A stretch of 64,000 nt of DNA, taken from positions 1,930,001 to 1,994,000 of the forward strand of contig NZ_CP144683.1 of NCBI RefSeq assembly GCF_036687315.1, given 5' to 3'. The stretch's first letter is position 1. Every line of letters begins with the position of its first letter. The position numbers and the translations under genes are program-made. The notes under the pieces are model-generated. The model did not search any database and was not told the DNA's origin. It saw nothing but the letters and a program-made list of their open reading frames with translations. The DNA is from Sphingopyxis sp. TUF1. GTDB taxonomy: Bacteria > Pseudomonadota > Alphaproteobacteria > Sphingomonadales > Sphingomonadaceae. Positions 10,282-19,322 of this stretch are shown here, piece by piece.

Positions 10282-10360
10282 CGTTCGTATCGAGCGAAGT
10301 CGAGATACGCTTGGCTTGGCGGATGCAGTCGGCGTATCTCGACTTCGCTCGATACGAACG
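10282..10360. repeat. Inverted repeat, TCGAGCGAAGTCGAGA family, copy 2
   Basis: CGTATCGAGCGAAGTCGAGA on the left is answered by its complement on the right, with about 20 bp between the arms. Each arm is 29 bp and the match looks perfect. It is related to 6384-6460 but carries compensated changes (TATC in place of TGTC on both arms), evidence that pairing is maintained. Confidence 0.88.
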
Positions 10361-10397
10361 GGCTAATTGCGCTAGCCGCGACTCATTCACGCCGCCC

Positions 10398-11651
10398 TCA
10401 AAATTTACGCGAAAAGCTGACCAGATCGGCATCGGGGTCGCCATCGCCGCAGATCAGCCCGCGCAGCATCTGCGCCGCCATCATCGAAAAAGTGATGCCG
10501 TTGCCGCCGAATCCCATCGCTGCATAACAATTGGGCATCCGTGGAATCCGCCCGATCGTCGGCGTGCCCGTCTTGCTGTCGCCAAAGCTGCCCGCCCACG
10601 CATGGACCGGGGTCGGATCGATCATCGGCAGCAGTGCACCGAGCTTGCGCGACAAGGTCGCGGTCTTGGCGGCGATCTTGGCGTCGCGCTCGTCCGCGTC
10701 GCTGATCTCTTCATCCTCGCCGCCGCAGATGACTTCGCCCGCCGGGGTGGTGCGGATATAGAGATAGGGGTCGGCGGCTTCCCAGATCATCGCCGCCGTG
10801 GGCCAGATCGCGCGCGGCTGCGCCTTGGTCGCGATCGACCAGCTGGAGATGATCTTATTCCCCTTGCGCGGAATGCCCTTCAATATCTCGTAGCCCGTTG
10901 CTGAGACCAACGTGCTCGCACGGATTTCGCGGCCATCGGCGCTCTGAAGCGTCACGCCGCTCTCGCCGGGCGCCACGTCGCAAATGTCGACCGGGCTATA
11001 GACCCGCGCCCCGCGGCCGATCGCGACGTTCAGATAGCCCGCCGCCAATTGGCGCGGGTCGGCCGAATAATTGCCGAAGCCGATGATCGCGTGCCGCCCC
11101 TTGATGCCATAGCGATCCTGAACCGCAGCGGGCTTCAGCAACTCGATCTCGAACCCCGCGCGGCGCCGTGCATCGGCTTCGCGCGCCAGCCCGTCGGGGT
11201 CGAGCACATTGCCGTGCAGATAGATCGACCCGCGCGTTGCGGCATCAACCTTCAGCCCCAGCCGCTCGGTCCGCTCGCGCAGCGCATCGACCGACTGGCG
11301 CGACCGGCGCCACAGCCGCTCGGCGCGATCGCGGCCGATCCGGTCGGACAGCTGCGACAGCGGCGTGTCGATTTCATATTGCAGCATCGCGGTCGATGCG
11401 GTCGTCGATCCGTCGAGCGGCCGACGGCGATCGACGACGACGACTTGCAAACCCGCTTCGGACAGCGTCTCGGCGATCAGCGCCCCCGAAATCCCCGCGC
11501 CGATGATCACCACGTCGCAACTGATGTTGCGGGTCAGCTTTTGGGTGGGAACGCTCGGCCGCCGCCGCGCCGACCAGATCGACTGGCCGGTGTGCAGATC
11601 GCGATGATGAGTGATCGAGCCTTGGCTCGATCGCGCGGGGTTTTTCGTCAT
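10398..11651 (-). CDS. FAD-dependent amine/amino-acid oxidoreductase (DAO family)
   Basis: The 417-residue flavoprotein has an N-terminal Rossmann motif VVIIGAGISGALIAETLSEAG near residue 45. Its C-terminal DAO-family stretch contains GTPTIGRIPRMPNCYAAMGF and GGNGITFS. Proteins of this group oxidise secondary or primary amines or amino acids. The substrate is not determinable. ATG 11651 has GGAG seven bases upstream and was preferred over an earlier in-frame start. It stands alone between the hppD unit and an exported hydrolase gene on the same strand. Confidence 0.85.
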   Translation of the reverse strand: MTKNPARSSQGSITHHRDLHTGQSIWSARRRPSVPTQKLTRNISCDVVIIGAGISGALIAETLSEAGLQVVVVDRRRPLDGSTTASTAMLQYEIDTPLSQLSDRIGRDRAERLWRRSRQSVDALRERTERLGLKVDAATRGSIYLHGNVLDPDGLAREADARRRAGFEIELLKPAAVQDRYGIKGRHAIIGFGNYSADPRQLAAGYLNVAIGRGARVYSPVDICDVAPGESGVTLQSADGREIRASTLVSATGYEILKGIPRKGNKIISSWSIATKAQPRAIWPTAAMIWEAADPYLYIRTTPAGEVICGGEDEEISDADERDAKIAAKTATLSRKLGALLPMIDPTPVHAWAGSFGDSKTGTPTIGRIPRMPNCYAAMGFGGNGITFSMMAAQMLRGLICGDGDPDADLVSFSRKF

Positions 11652-11801
11652 GGGATGCTCCGTGCCGCGGTCGGGGCGACACGGATCTAATTCCCCGCGC
11701 GCCTTCCGGTTGCACGATGGCACGGTCGAACCCTCGTCGGGCCGACGAACGGTAGAATGTCCCGACGGCTATCACCGGGCAGGGCCGCCCGATCCTGAGC
11801 G

Positions 11802-12869
11802 TCAGCGCGCCGCGATCCCCCGCTCGGTCAACCATTGGGAAAGCCGGGCAAAATATTCGGGTGCCTCGGGACCGCCAGCGTCGGATTTCGACGGATCGAA
11901 TTGATCCATGGTGGTTACCGACGTTTGCATCCGATGGTCCGCCCCGGCGATTACCGCGACGTCCATGGCGGTCATTTGCGGAGCGAGTTTTTTCAGCCGT
12001 TCCACCGACGTTGCGACCGGCACCCAGGGATCCACCGCTCCAAACAGGACCAGCGTCGGCACCTTTACCGTCGCCACCGTTGCCAGCGGATCGTGCTCGA
12101 TCTCGCGTCGCCAGCTTGAATCGGCACGGTCGCGCACCGTTTCGCCCATATACAGATATTTGTACCAAGGTTTGACCTTGGCCGCATCGACCATCTTTTG
12201 GGCGGTCGCGCGATCCGCCGTGCCGCGCATATAATCGTCGACCGCTTTGCGGGTGGCGACCATCTGGTCGATGTCGGCTTGCGAATATCCATTCACGCGC
12301 AGGCTGTTTTCCGACGAAAAGATCATCTGAACATCGGGCGTCACCATCGGCGCCGATACCGAGATGGCAAAGGCGAGGTCGGGGCTGCGCGATGCCGCGA
12401 GCAAGGCGAGCCAGCCGCCTTGGCTGAGACCCCATATTCCGATCCGGCGCGGATCGATGCGGGGGTCTTTCATCAGCGCTCTTGCTCCGGCGATCGCATC
12501 GTCGGCCAAGAGGGCATAGTCGCCCGTACCGGCCTGTCCTGTCGATTCACCCGAGCCGCGCCGGTCATAAGTCAAGACCGCAATTCCCATCGCTGGCAGC
12601 ATCTGGATCAGATGGTCGTAGAGCGGTGAACTGCGAAGCGGAGAAGACGCACCATGCGTTACTATCACCGCCGCGACCGGCTGATTTGCCGCGGGTAGAT
12701 GGAGCGTCGCGGCAAGGCTGGCACCCGCGTTCTCGACGATAAACCCATCGGCCGTCACCTTGGTGGTCGGCGCCGCGCTCCACGGTGGTGGCGCCGTCTC
12801 GGCAACGGCGGACGTCGCCGAAAGCATCGCACCCGACAGCGCCAGCAGAATAGTACCGCAATATTTCAT
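11802..12869 (-). CDS. Exported alpha/beta hydrolase
   Basis: The 355-residue protein begins with a Sec signal peptide of about 23 residues ending SAVAET. The hydrolase core shows the oxyanion region VTHGASSP, nucleophile elbow GLSQGG, probable acid Asp in LFGAVDPWVP and catalytic His in GADHRM. It should act in the periplasm or outside on an ester, peptide or amide. The insertion rich in Met/Tyr around residues 190-240 forms the lid region. Substrate unknown. Confidence 0.87.
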   Translation of the reverse strand: MKYCGTILLALSGAMLSATSAVAETAPPPWSAAPTTKVTADGFIVENAGASLAATLHLPAANQPVAAVIVTHGASSPLRSSPLYDHLIQMLPAMGIAVLTYDRRGSGESTGQAGTGDYALLADDAIAGARALMKDPRIDPRRIGIWGLSQGGWLALLAASRSPDLAFAISVSAPMVTPDVQMIFSSENSLRVNGYSQADIDQMVATRKAVDDYMRGTADRATAQKMVDAAKVKPWYKYLYMGETVRDRADSSWRREIEHDPLATVATVKVPTLVLFGAVDPWVPVATSVERLKKLAPQMTAMDVAVIAGADHRMQTSVTTMDQFDPSKSDAGGPEAPEYFARLSQWLTERGIAAR

Positions 12870-12937
12870 CCGTAACGCCTTTCGGATTGGCTCGTTTGGG
12901 ACCGCTGCTGTTGAGGATAAGATGCGCCGCCGCCGGC

Positions 12938-14530
12938 TCAGTGCTTAAAATGCCGCATCCCGGTGAACACCATCGCCAGCCCCGCCGCGTTCGCGGCCGC
13001 GATCACTTCATCGTCGCGGATCGATCCGCCCGGCTGGATCACGCAGGTCGCGCCCGCCTCGACCGCGGCGAGCAGGCCGTCGGCGAAGGGGAAGAAGGCG
13101 TCGCTGGCCACCGCGCTGCCGACGGTGCGCGGGCTTGCCCAGCCGTGCGATTCCGCTGCCTCGCGCGCCTTGACCGCGGCGATGCGCGCGCTGTCGCGGC
13201 GGTTCATCTGTCCCGCGCCGATGCCCGCGGTCGACCCGCCCTTGGCATAGACGATCGCGTTCGATTTCACATGCTTGGCGACCGTCCAGGCGAACAGCGC
13301 GTCCGTCAGTTCCTCCTCGGTCGGCGCACGGTCGGTTACGACCTTCAGGTCCGTGCGGGTAATGCGGCCATTATCGCGGCTCTGCGCCAGCCACCCGCCG
13401 GCAATCGTCTTCAGCATCAGTCCGCCGCGCGCCGGATCGGGCAGTTCGCCGGTCAGCAACAGGCGGAGGTTTTTCTTCTTTGCAAACACCGCGCGCGCCT
13501 CGGCATCGGCGTCGGGGGCACACACGACCTCGGTAAAGATGGTGCTGATTGCCTCGGCGGTCGGGCCGTCGAGCGGCCGGTTGACCGCGATGATACCGCC
13601 GAACGCCGACACATCGTCGCATTTCAGCGCCGCGTCATAGGCCTCGGTCAGGCTCGCTGCCGTCGCGACTCCGCACGGATTAGCGTGCTTGACGATGACA
13701 CAGGTCGGATCGGCATCGCGGAATTCGGCGACGAGTTCGAGCGCGGCGTCGGCGTCGTTGATATTATTGTAGCTGAGCTCCTTGCCCTGCACCTGCTCGG
13801 CCTGCGCGATGCCGCGCGCCGCCGGGCCGGCAGGCAAATACAGCGCGGCCTTCTGATGCGGATTCTCGCCGTAACGCAGTTCGTTCGCGAGCTTGGCGGT
13901 CAGCGGCAGCGTGTCGGGGAACAGCTTGCCTTGGTCGGCGAAGGCGAACCAGCTCGCGATCATCCCGTCATAGGTCGCGGTATGCGCAAAGGCGGTCGCG
14001 GCGAGCCGCTTGCGCAGGTTCAGCGTCGTCGCGCCGCCGTTTGCGTCCATTTCGGCGATCACCGCGGCATAATCCTCAGGCTCGGTGACGATGTTCACGA
14101 ACGCGTGGTTCTTTGCCGCCGATCGCACCATCGCGGGGCCGCCGATGTCGATATTTTCGATGACCTCGTCGCGCGCGGCGCCCTTCGCGACGGTCGCTGC
14201 AAACGGATAAAGATTGACCACCACCAGGTCGATTGCACCGATGCCGTGCGCGTCCATCGCTGCAACATGCGCGGCATCGTCCCGCACGGCCAGAATGCCG
14301 CCGTGGACGGTCGGGTGCAGCGTCTTGACGCGCCCGTCCATCATCTCGGGAAAGCCGGTGAGGTCGGCGACGTCGAGAACATCGTGGCCCGCTTCGCGCA
14401 GCGCCTTCGCCGTCCCCCCGGTCGACACCAGTTCGACCCCATGGCGGACGAGGGCCGCGGCCAGATCGGCAAGCCCCGCCTTGTCGCTGACGGACAAAAG
14501 CGCGCGGCGGACGGGGACGAGATCGGTCAT
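12938..14530 (-). CDS. purH: Bifunctional AICAR transformylase/IMP cyclohydrolase
   Basis: The 530-residue enzyme catalyses the last two steps of purine biosynthesis, formylating AICAR and closing the ring to IMP. The N-terminal MGS-like cyclohydrolase domain contains [21 protein letters not shown] and [11 protein letters not shown]. The transformylase domain contains KHANPCGVA with the catalytic Lys-His pair and [10 protein letters not shown]. It ends [11 protein letters not shown] as the family does. The start was set at MTDLVPV by family alignment; no clear ribosome-binding site is seen. Confidence 0.97.
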   Translation of the reverse strand: MTDLVPVRRALLSVSDKAGLADLAAALVRHGVELVSTGGTAKALREAGHDVLDVADLTGFPEMMDGRVKTLHPTVHGGILAVRDDAAHVAAMDAHGIGAIDLVVVNLYPFAATVAKGAARDEVIENIDIGGPAMVRSAAKNHAFVNIVTEPEDYAAVIAEMDANGGATTLNLRKRLAATAFAHTATYDGMIASWFAFADQGKLFPDTLPLTAKLANELRYGENPHQKAALYLPAGPAARGIAQAEQVQGKELSYNNINDADAALELVAEFRDADPTCVIVKHANPCGVATAASLTEAYDAALKCDDVSAFGGIIAVNRPLDGPTAEAISTIFTEVVCAPDADAEARAVFAKKKNLRLLLTGELPDPARGGLMLKTIAGGWLAQSRDNGRITRTDLKVVTDRAPTEEELTDALFAWTVAKHVKSNAIVYAKGGSTAGIGAGQMNRRDSARIAAVKAREAAESHGWASPRTVGSAVASDAFFPFADGLLAAVEAGATCVIQPGGSIRDDEVIAAANAAGLAMVFTGMRHFKH

Positions 14531-14686
14531 GGGGAGGGCTCGGCTGCTGGATGAAACGGGCGCGCTTGCCCTAGGAGCGCGCGCGGCGCAGGGCAAGTCT
14601 TATGCGGAACGCCTGCCTGGCGGCTTGACCGGAAAGATTGATCAGGATTATTGTCGTATTTCAAATAACTGTAAGGAAATGCAGTA

Positions 14687-15565
14687 ATGATCTCCCCCGC
14701 TATGGCCTATTTCAGAAAAATGCTTCTAATTGTAACAGGATTGTTACTTTCGTTTCCTGCCGCCGCATTCGATGCCTCCGGGCAAAAGCCGCAATTGATG
14801 ATCGTCGGCGTTCCGCATTTCGCCAATCCGGGGCGCGATGTCGCCAAGACGAACGTCGAAGATGTGTTTTCGCCGCAACGCCAGCGCGAGATCGAGGCGA
14901 TCGTCGAATCGCTCGCTGCATTTCGGCCGACGCATGTCGCGGTCGAATGGGATGCCTCGAAACAGGAAGCGCTCGACCAGCGTTACGCGGCCTATCTTGC
15001 CGGAACCTATGAACTGACGCGCAACGAGGTCGATCAACTGGGGCTGCGACTGGCGAAGCGGCTGGGCCTGAAGCGCGTCGATGCGGTCGATTGGGGCGGC
15101 GATGCGCCGGGCAAGCCCGACGATTATAATTATATCGCCTGGCTGGAGGCGAACGGCCGCGCCGACGTCTGGGCGAATTTTCAAAAGACCGTACAAACCT
15201 ACGCCGATGCCGAGCAGGCACGGCATCGCTGCCAGTCGATTGCCGACTGGATCCGCGGCTATGCCGAACCGGCGACGCTCTTTGGAATGGCGCAGCCCTA
15301 TTATGAAATCGCCACCTTCGGAGCGCATGAAGACAACCCCGGCGCGGCGTGGGTGAGCAGCTGGTATTTACGAAACCTGCGCATTTTCAATTATTTGCGT
15401 GATATTGGCGGCGCACCGGGCAGCCGCACCGTGGCGATTTTCGGCGCGGGCCATGCGCCGCTGCTTCGCGACAATGCACGCGGTTCGGGGGCAATGGAAC
15501 TGGTCGAGCCCGCCGATTATCTGCCGCCGTCGCGCGGATCGACCTGCGCCGCGGAGGCGCGCTGA
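14687..15565 (+). CDS. Exported DUF5694-type protein
   Basis: The 292-residue protein has a signal peptide (about residues 8-28, hydrophobic LLIVTGLLLSFPAAAF). The mature part starts KPQLMIVGVPHFANPGRD and contains HVAVEWD and AIFGAGHAPLL, features of the TraB/ChaN-like fold in DUF5694 proteins. Function is not established for the family. AAGGA precedes the start by about nine bases. A plausible promoter (TTGACC, 17 bp, TTATTG) lies at 14625-14653. It is convergent with the phytase gene. Confidence 0.7.
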   Translation: MISPAMAYFRKMLLIVTGLLLSFPAAAFDASGQKPQLMIVGVPHFANPGRDVAKTNVEDVFSPQRQREIEAIVESLAAFRPTHVAVEWDASKQEALDQRYAAYLAGTYELTRNEVDQLGLRLAKRLGLKRVDAVDWGGDAPGKPDDYNYIAWLEANGRADVWANFQKTVQTYADAEQARHRCQSIADWIRGYAEPATLFGMAQPYYEIATFGAHEDNPGAAWVSSWYLRNLRIFNYLRDIGGAPGSRTVAIFGAGHAPLLRDNARGSGAMELVEPADYLPPSRGSTCAAEAR

Positions 15566-15575
15566 CGCCGGGGCG

Positions 15576-16604
15576 TTACAGCCCCAGCGCCGCAGCGATC
15601 TGGTCCCAGCGCACCAGTTTGAAATTCTGCGCCTGGGCGCCGTTGTCGCCGTCTTGGGCGATGAAGATGCCATCGGGATAGGCGGGGCCGAAATTGCCCG
15701 CGACCGCCTCGATCCCGTCGGTCTCGCTCGTCGCGCCGAAGGTGCCTGCGGCGACGGCGAAGCGGCCGACATAGTCGATGCCGGGTAGGCGGAATACGGC
15801 ATAGGCATTGTCGCCCTGGCTCGATGCGATCAGGTAGCGCTGGCCCTTGTGGTCGATCGTCGCCAGCCCTTCGAGGTCGGCGACGAGCCGCTGGTTGTCG
15901 ATCGGCGCGACCATGCGCGCGGTGGCACCCTTGCCCTGCTGCTTCAATTCCCACAGCCCGCCGACCTCTTCGCCGACATAGAGCGTGTCGCCGTCGAAGA
16001 CGCAGCCTTCGGACTGGGTCGGGATCTTATGTTCCCACTCGACGGTAAAGGTCGGTGCACTGCCCGCGGGCAGCCCCAGCGTGCCGACGCGTACCGTGCC
16101 GTCCTTGACGATCAGCGCCGCGGTGATCGGTTCGCCCGGCGCGCTTTTCTTGACGCACAGGCCATAGGCCTCGCCCGGTCCCGCCGCCGCGCGGCCCAGC
16201 GCGGTGATCGCCGGTTTTGCGCCATCCAGGCGGAACAGTGCAAGATGCGCGTTGATGCCGTCGTTGCGGTCGCTGGCAACGATGATGTCGCCCGCCATGT
16301 CGACATTGTTGACCAGCCCGGCCTTGATGAACGCGACATCCTTGCCTGCAAGGTCATAGACGTGGAGCCCCGCCTTCTTGTCGGTGGCAACGATCAGCGC
16401 GCGATTCGGATTGGCGGGATCGACCCATACCGCCGGATCGTCGGCGGCGTCGGCGCGGTTGGTGCCGACCGGCTGCGTCTCGCCGCTCGCGGTCACCTGC
16501 ACCGGCGGCAAGCCAGTGATGACGGGTCCGCGCGCAGTGCACCCGGCGAGCAGCGAGGCAAGGGCGAGCGAAGTCAGCAACTTCGCCTGGCGGGTGGCGG
16601 GCAT
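15576..16604 (-). CDS. Beta-propeller phytase (3-phytase), lipoprotein
   Basis: The 342-residue protein begins with a lipoprotein signal ending LLAGC. The six-bladed propeller carries the calcium/phosphate-site segments DAADDPAVWVDP, SDRNDGINAHLALFRL, SEGCVFDGDTLYVGEE, ADLEGLA and SSQGDNAYAVF. Beta-propeller phytases release phosphate from Ca-phytate. It is divergent from a TonB-dependent receptor gene, and the shared upstream region carries a Pho-box-like array, so expression under phosphate starvation is likely. The pairing phytase-TonB receptor recurs in aquatic proteobacteria. Confidence 0.93.
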   Translation of the reverse strand: MPATRQAKLLTSLALASLLAGCTARGPVITGLPPVQVTASGETQPVGTNRADAADDPAVWVDPANPNRALIVATDKKAGLHVYDLAGKDVAFIKAGLVNNVDMAGDIIVASDRNDGINAHLALFRLDGAKPAITALGRAAAGPGEAYGLCVKKSAPGEPITAALIVKDGTVRVGTLGLPAGSAPTFTVEWEHKIPTQSEGCVFDGDTLYVGEEVGGLWELKQQGKGATARMVAPIDNQRLVADLEGLATIDHKGQRYLIASSQGDNAYAVFRLPGIDYVGRFAVAAGTFGATSETDGIEAVAGNFGPAYPDGIFIAQDGDNGAQAQNFKLVRWDQIAAALGL

Positions 16605-16692
16605 GGCGATTCCCCTTGTTCATGCAGCGCATCCGCGCGTTTGAACGCGCCCTCTTCCATCTTGGGCGCGCCGCGTCAATTGCACAATATTT

Positions 16693-16745
16693 CCGTCACT
16701 TAACTGTCATCAAAGCGTCATTTGACTCGTCGCAAACTGTCACAC
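16693..16745 (+). promoter_or_regulatory. Array of Pho-box-like (PhoB) half-sites
   Basis: Five units repeat at exactly 11-bp steps: CCGTCAC, CTGTCAT, GCGTCAT, CTCGTCG and CTGTCAC. AT-rich 4-bp spacers separate most of them. This matches the PhoB rule of 7-bp half-sites with 4-bp spacers (consensus CTGTCAT). The array lies 44 bp before the TonB-receptor start and about 90 bp before the divergent phytase start, so it may serve both. Confidence 0.85.
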
Positions 16746-16788
16746 GCTGCCCCTAGACGCCCGGCAACCATAACGGGGGTCTCATCAG

Positions 16789-19137
16789 ATGATTCGAACT
16801 TTCAGCCTGCGTTCCACCGCCGCTCTCGCCATTGCCGCCGCGCTTGCCGCCGCCCCCGCCGCCGCGCAGCAGGCGCCGGCCGACACCGCGCCGATTCAGC
16901 GTCAGGACGGCGAAATCACGACCTCGCAGGACATCGTCGTCCTCGGCAGCGTCGGCTATCGCAACCGCAGCGACGAGGCCGAACCTGTCCTTTCGTACGA
17001 CAGCGAATTTTTCCAGCGCTTCGAGCCGCTGACCGCGGGCGATGCGCTGAAGCGCGTGCCGTCGGTGACCTTTCTGTCGGACGTCATCGAAAGCGACGGC
17101 GCGCGGCTCCGCGGCCTGCCGCCGGGCTATACGCAGATCCTGATCAACGGCGAGCGCGTGCCCGGCAATGCGTCGGACCGCAGCTTCTTCCTCGACCGCA
17201 TCCCCGCCGAGCTGATCGACCGCGTCGAGATCGTCCGCTCGTCGTCGGCGCGCCGCACCGGCGACGCGGTCGCGGGCACGATCAACATCGAATTGCGCGA
17301 CGGTTTCGAACTCGACGGCGGCTATGTCCGCGCGGGGGCGCTCTATTATGATGACGAGGAACTCGAACCGAGCCTCGGCCTCGTCTATGGCGGTCAGGTC
17401 GGTCCGGGCCGCCTGCTGATCGGCCTCAACTTCCAGGGGCGCCACAACCCCAAGAAGAAATTTTCGCTCCGCTATGGCGATTCGCCCGAGAATGATCCTG
17501 ATTTCAGGGCCAACGACTTCGACAATCGCGAGGATCAGACCGACACGCGCGACGGCAAGGATTATTCGGCCAACGCCAGCTACGAGATCGACGGCGAGAC
17601 GACCGATTTCCGCATCAGCGGCTTCTTCGTCCGCACTGACCGCTTCGAAAGCGAGCGCAGCTTCGAATATGACGATCCGACTGCGGTCAACGGCCCGCTG
17701 CCGACCGGGAACCTGATCAGCGACAATGCCAACGACAATGGCATCGACCAGCAGAATTACAGCATCGACACCAAGCTGTCGCACGAATGGTCGCTCGGCA
17801 AGACGACGCTGCGCGTCGGTTTCGCGCGCTTCGACGACGAACAGACCGAAAGCGAGTATCAGATCGAATTCAACGACGAGGGCGACGACCCCGAGTTCGA
17901 ACAGGGCATCTTCACCACCGACATCCTCGACAAGGAATTTTCGGTGAAGCTCGACCATGCGTTCGAACTGGGCGACGACACGCAGCTAATCGTCGGCGGG
18001 CTCTATCAGGACAAGGACCGCAGCACCGCGATTCTGGAAGCCGACGATGACGCCGCGTTCGCGGGACTGGAGGACAGCTACGACCAGTTTTCCGACAATC
18101 CGGCCGACCTCGCCGTTCCCTTCGGCGAGCTCGAACCTGCCGATGGCGGGGTTAACCGCATCGAGGAACGCCGCCTCGACGCCTTTGCGCTGGTCCAGGG
18201 CAAGTCGGGCGGACTGACGTGGGAAGCGGGTATCCGCTATGAAACGACGCGCTTCGACATCACCGACTTCACCGAAGCGGCGGCTGTGCCGACGCAGCGC
18301 AACGAATATGAAAAATGGCTGCCGTCGGCGTCGATCAAGTTCGACCTGACCCCGCGCGACCGCATCACCGCGTCGGTCGCACGCACCAATCGCCGCCCCG
18401 ATTTCAACTTCATCTCGCCCGCGCTGCTTGAAGAGGAGGTGGGTGACAGCGATCTGCTCGGCAATCCGCTGCTCGGCCCCGAAACGGCGTGGGGTTTCGA
18501 CCTCGGTTACGAACGCCGCATCGGCCGGACCGGCGTCGTCGGCATCAACGCCTTCTATCGCGACGTGACCGATCTGATCGAGCTGACCAACACCGGCGAA
18601 GAGGGGTCAGAAGGGCCAGGCACCTTCGTCTACCAGCCGCAGAATGTCGGTGACGGCAAGGTCTGGGGCGTCGAGTTCGACCTGTCGACCGACCTTGGCT
18701 TCCTCGGCCTGTCCGACACCGGCATCTTCGGCAACGTCTCATGGCTCGACAGCGAAATCACCGATTTTGCGGGCAAGCGGCGTTTCAACGGCCAGTCGGA
18801 CTATGTCTATAACATCGGCTTCATCCAGGACGTTCCGGCTTGGGGTGTGGCGTTCGGCGCAACACACCGCAAGCAGGGCGCGGCCTATGACCGGGTGATT
18901 GCCGAAGAAGTCCGCACCACCTATGACGCCGATCTTGAAATCTTCGTGGAAAAGCGGATCGGCAGCAATTTCACCATCCGCGCGGTCGGATCGAACCTGC
19001 TGAACGGCGCCAAGCGCGAAGTGTTCAACAAGTTCGACAATCTGGAAGACCAGCTCGACCGCGATTTCGACGAATATGAGCTCGAAAGCGAAAAGGCGGG
19101 GCCGGTGTTCCAGCTGATGGCGCGCTACGCCTTTTAA
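16789..19137 (+). CDS. TonB-dependent outer-membrane receptor linked to phytase
   Basis: The 782-residue protein has a signal peptide ending in AAPAAAQQ. A plug domain (about residues 45-170) contains GDALKRVPSVTF and RLRGLPPGYTQILINGERV, and a long barrel ends in LMARYAF with the terminal Phe of outer-membrane proteins. Being divergent from a phytase and behind Pho-box-like repeats, it probably imports phytate, its breakdown products or another organophosphate. The substrate is inferred from context only. The gene codes for many acidic extracellular loops (EDQTDTRDGKD). Confidence 0.92.
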   Translation: MIRTFSLRSTAALAIAAALAAAPAAAQQAPADTAPIQRQDGEITTSQDIVVLGSVGYRNRSDEAEPVLSYDSEFFQRFEPLTAGDALKRVPSVTFLSDVIESDGARLRGLPPGYTQILINGERVPGNASDRSFFLDRIPAELIDRVEIVRSSSARRTGDAVAGTINIELRDGFELDGGYVRAGALYYDDEELEPSLGLVYGGQVGPGRLLIGLNFQGRHNPKKKFSLRYGDSPENDPDFRANDFDNREDQTDTRDGKDYSANASYEIDGETTDFRISGFFVRTDRFESERSFEYDDPTAVNGPLPTGNLISDNANDNGIDQQNYSIDTKLSHEWSLGKTTLRVGFARFDDEQTESEYQIEFNDEGDDPEFEQGIFTTDILDKEFSVKLDHAFELGDDTQLIVGGLYQDKDRSTAILEADDDAAFAGLEDSYDQFSDNPADLAVPFGELEPADGGVNRIEERRLDAFALVQGKSGGLTWEAGIRYETTRFDITDFTEAAAVPTQRNEYEKWLPSASIKFDLTPRDRITASVARTNRRPDFNFISPALLEEEVGDSDLLGNPLLGPETAWGFDLGYERRIGRTGVVGINAFYRDVTDLIELTNTGEEGSEGPGTFVYQPQNVGDGKVWGVEFDLSTDLGFLGLSDTGIFGNVSWLDSEITDFAGKRRFNGQSDYVYNIGFIQDVPAWGVAFGATHRKQGAAYDRVIAEEVRTTYDADLEIFVEKRIGSNFTIRAVGSNLLNGAKREVFNKFDNLEDQLDRDFDEYELESEKAGPVFQLMARYAF

Positions 19138-19182
19138 GCGTTCGGCGGCCGGTGCTCAGTCCCTTGGGCACCGGCTGCGCTT

Positions 19183-19318
19183 CCTCCCGGTCGCGTAGCG
19201 ATGGGGAGGTGGCAGCGCGAAGCGCTGACGGAGGGGCCTTGGCGCTGGTGTCGCAAGGCCCCTCCACCATCCGCTTCGCGGACGGTCCCCCTCCCCATGG
19301 CTTCGTCACAGGGAGGAT
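19183..19318. repeat. Large inverted repeat, CCTCCC...GGGAGG family, copy 1
   Basis: The outer arms CCTCCC and GGGAGGAT enclose nested arms: ATGGGGAGGTGGCAGCGCGA, GCGCTGACGGAGGGG, CCCCTCCACCA and CCCCCTCCCCATGGCTTCG. The inner half contains the reverse complement of the outer half with changes. It ends five bases from the heparinase-like stop codon. Four more copies occur in the window. Confidence 0.9.
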
Positions 19319-19322
19319 CATC

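Noticed and set aside
12887..14554. 555-codon plus-strand open frame
   Set aside because: Antisense to purH, which has full catalytic motifs.
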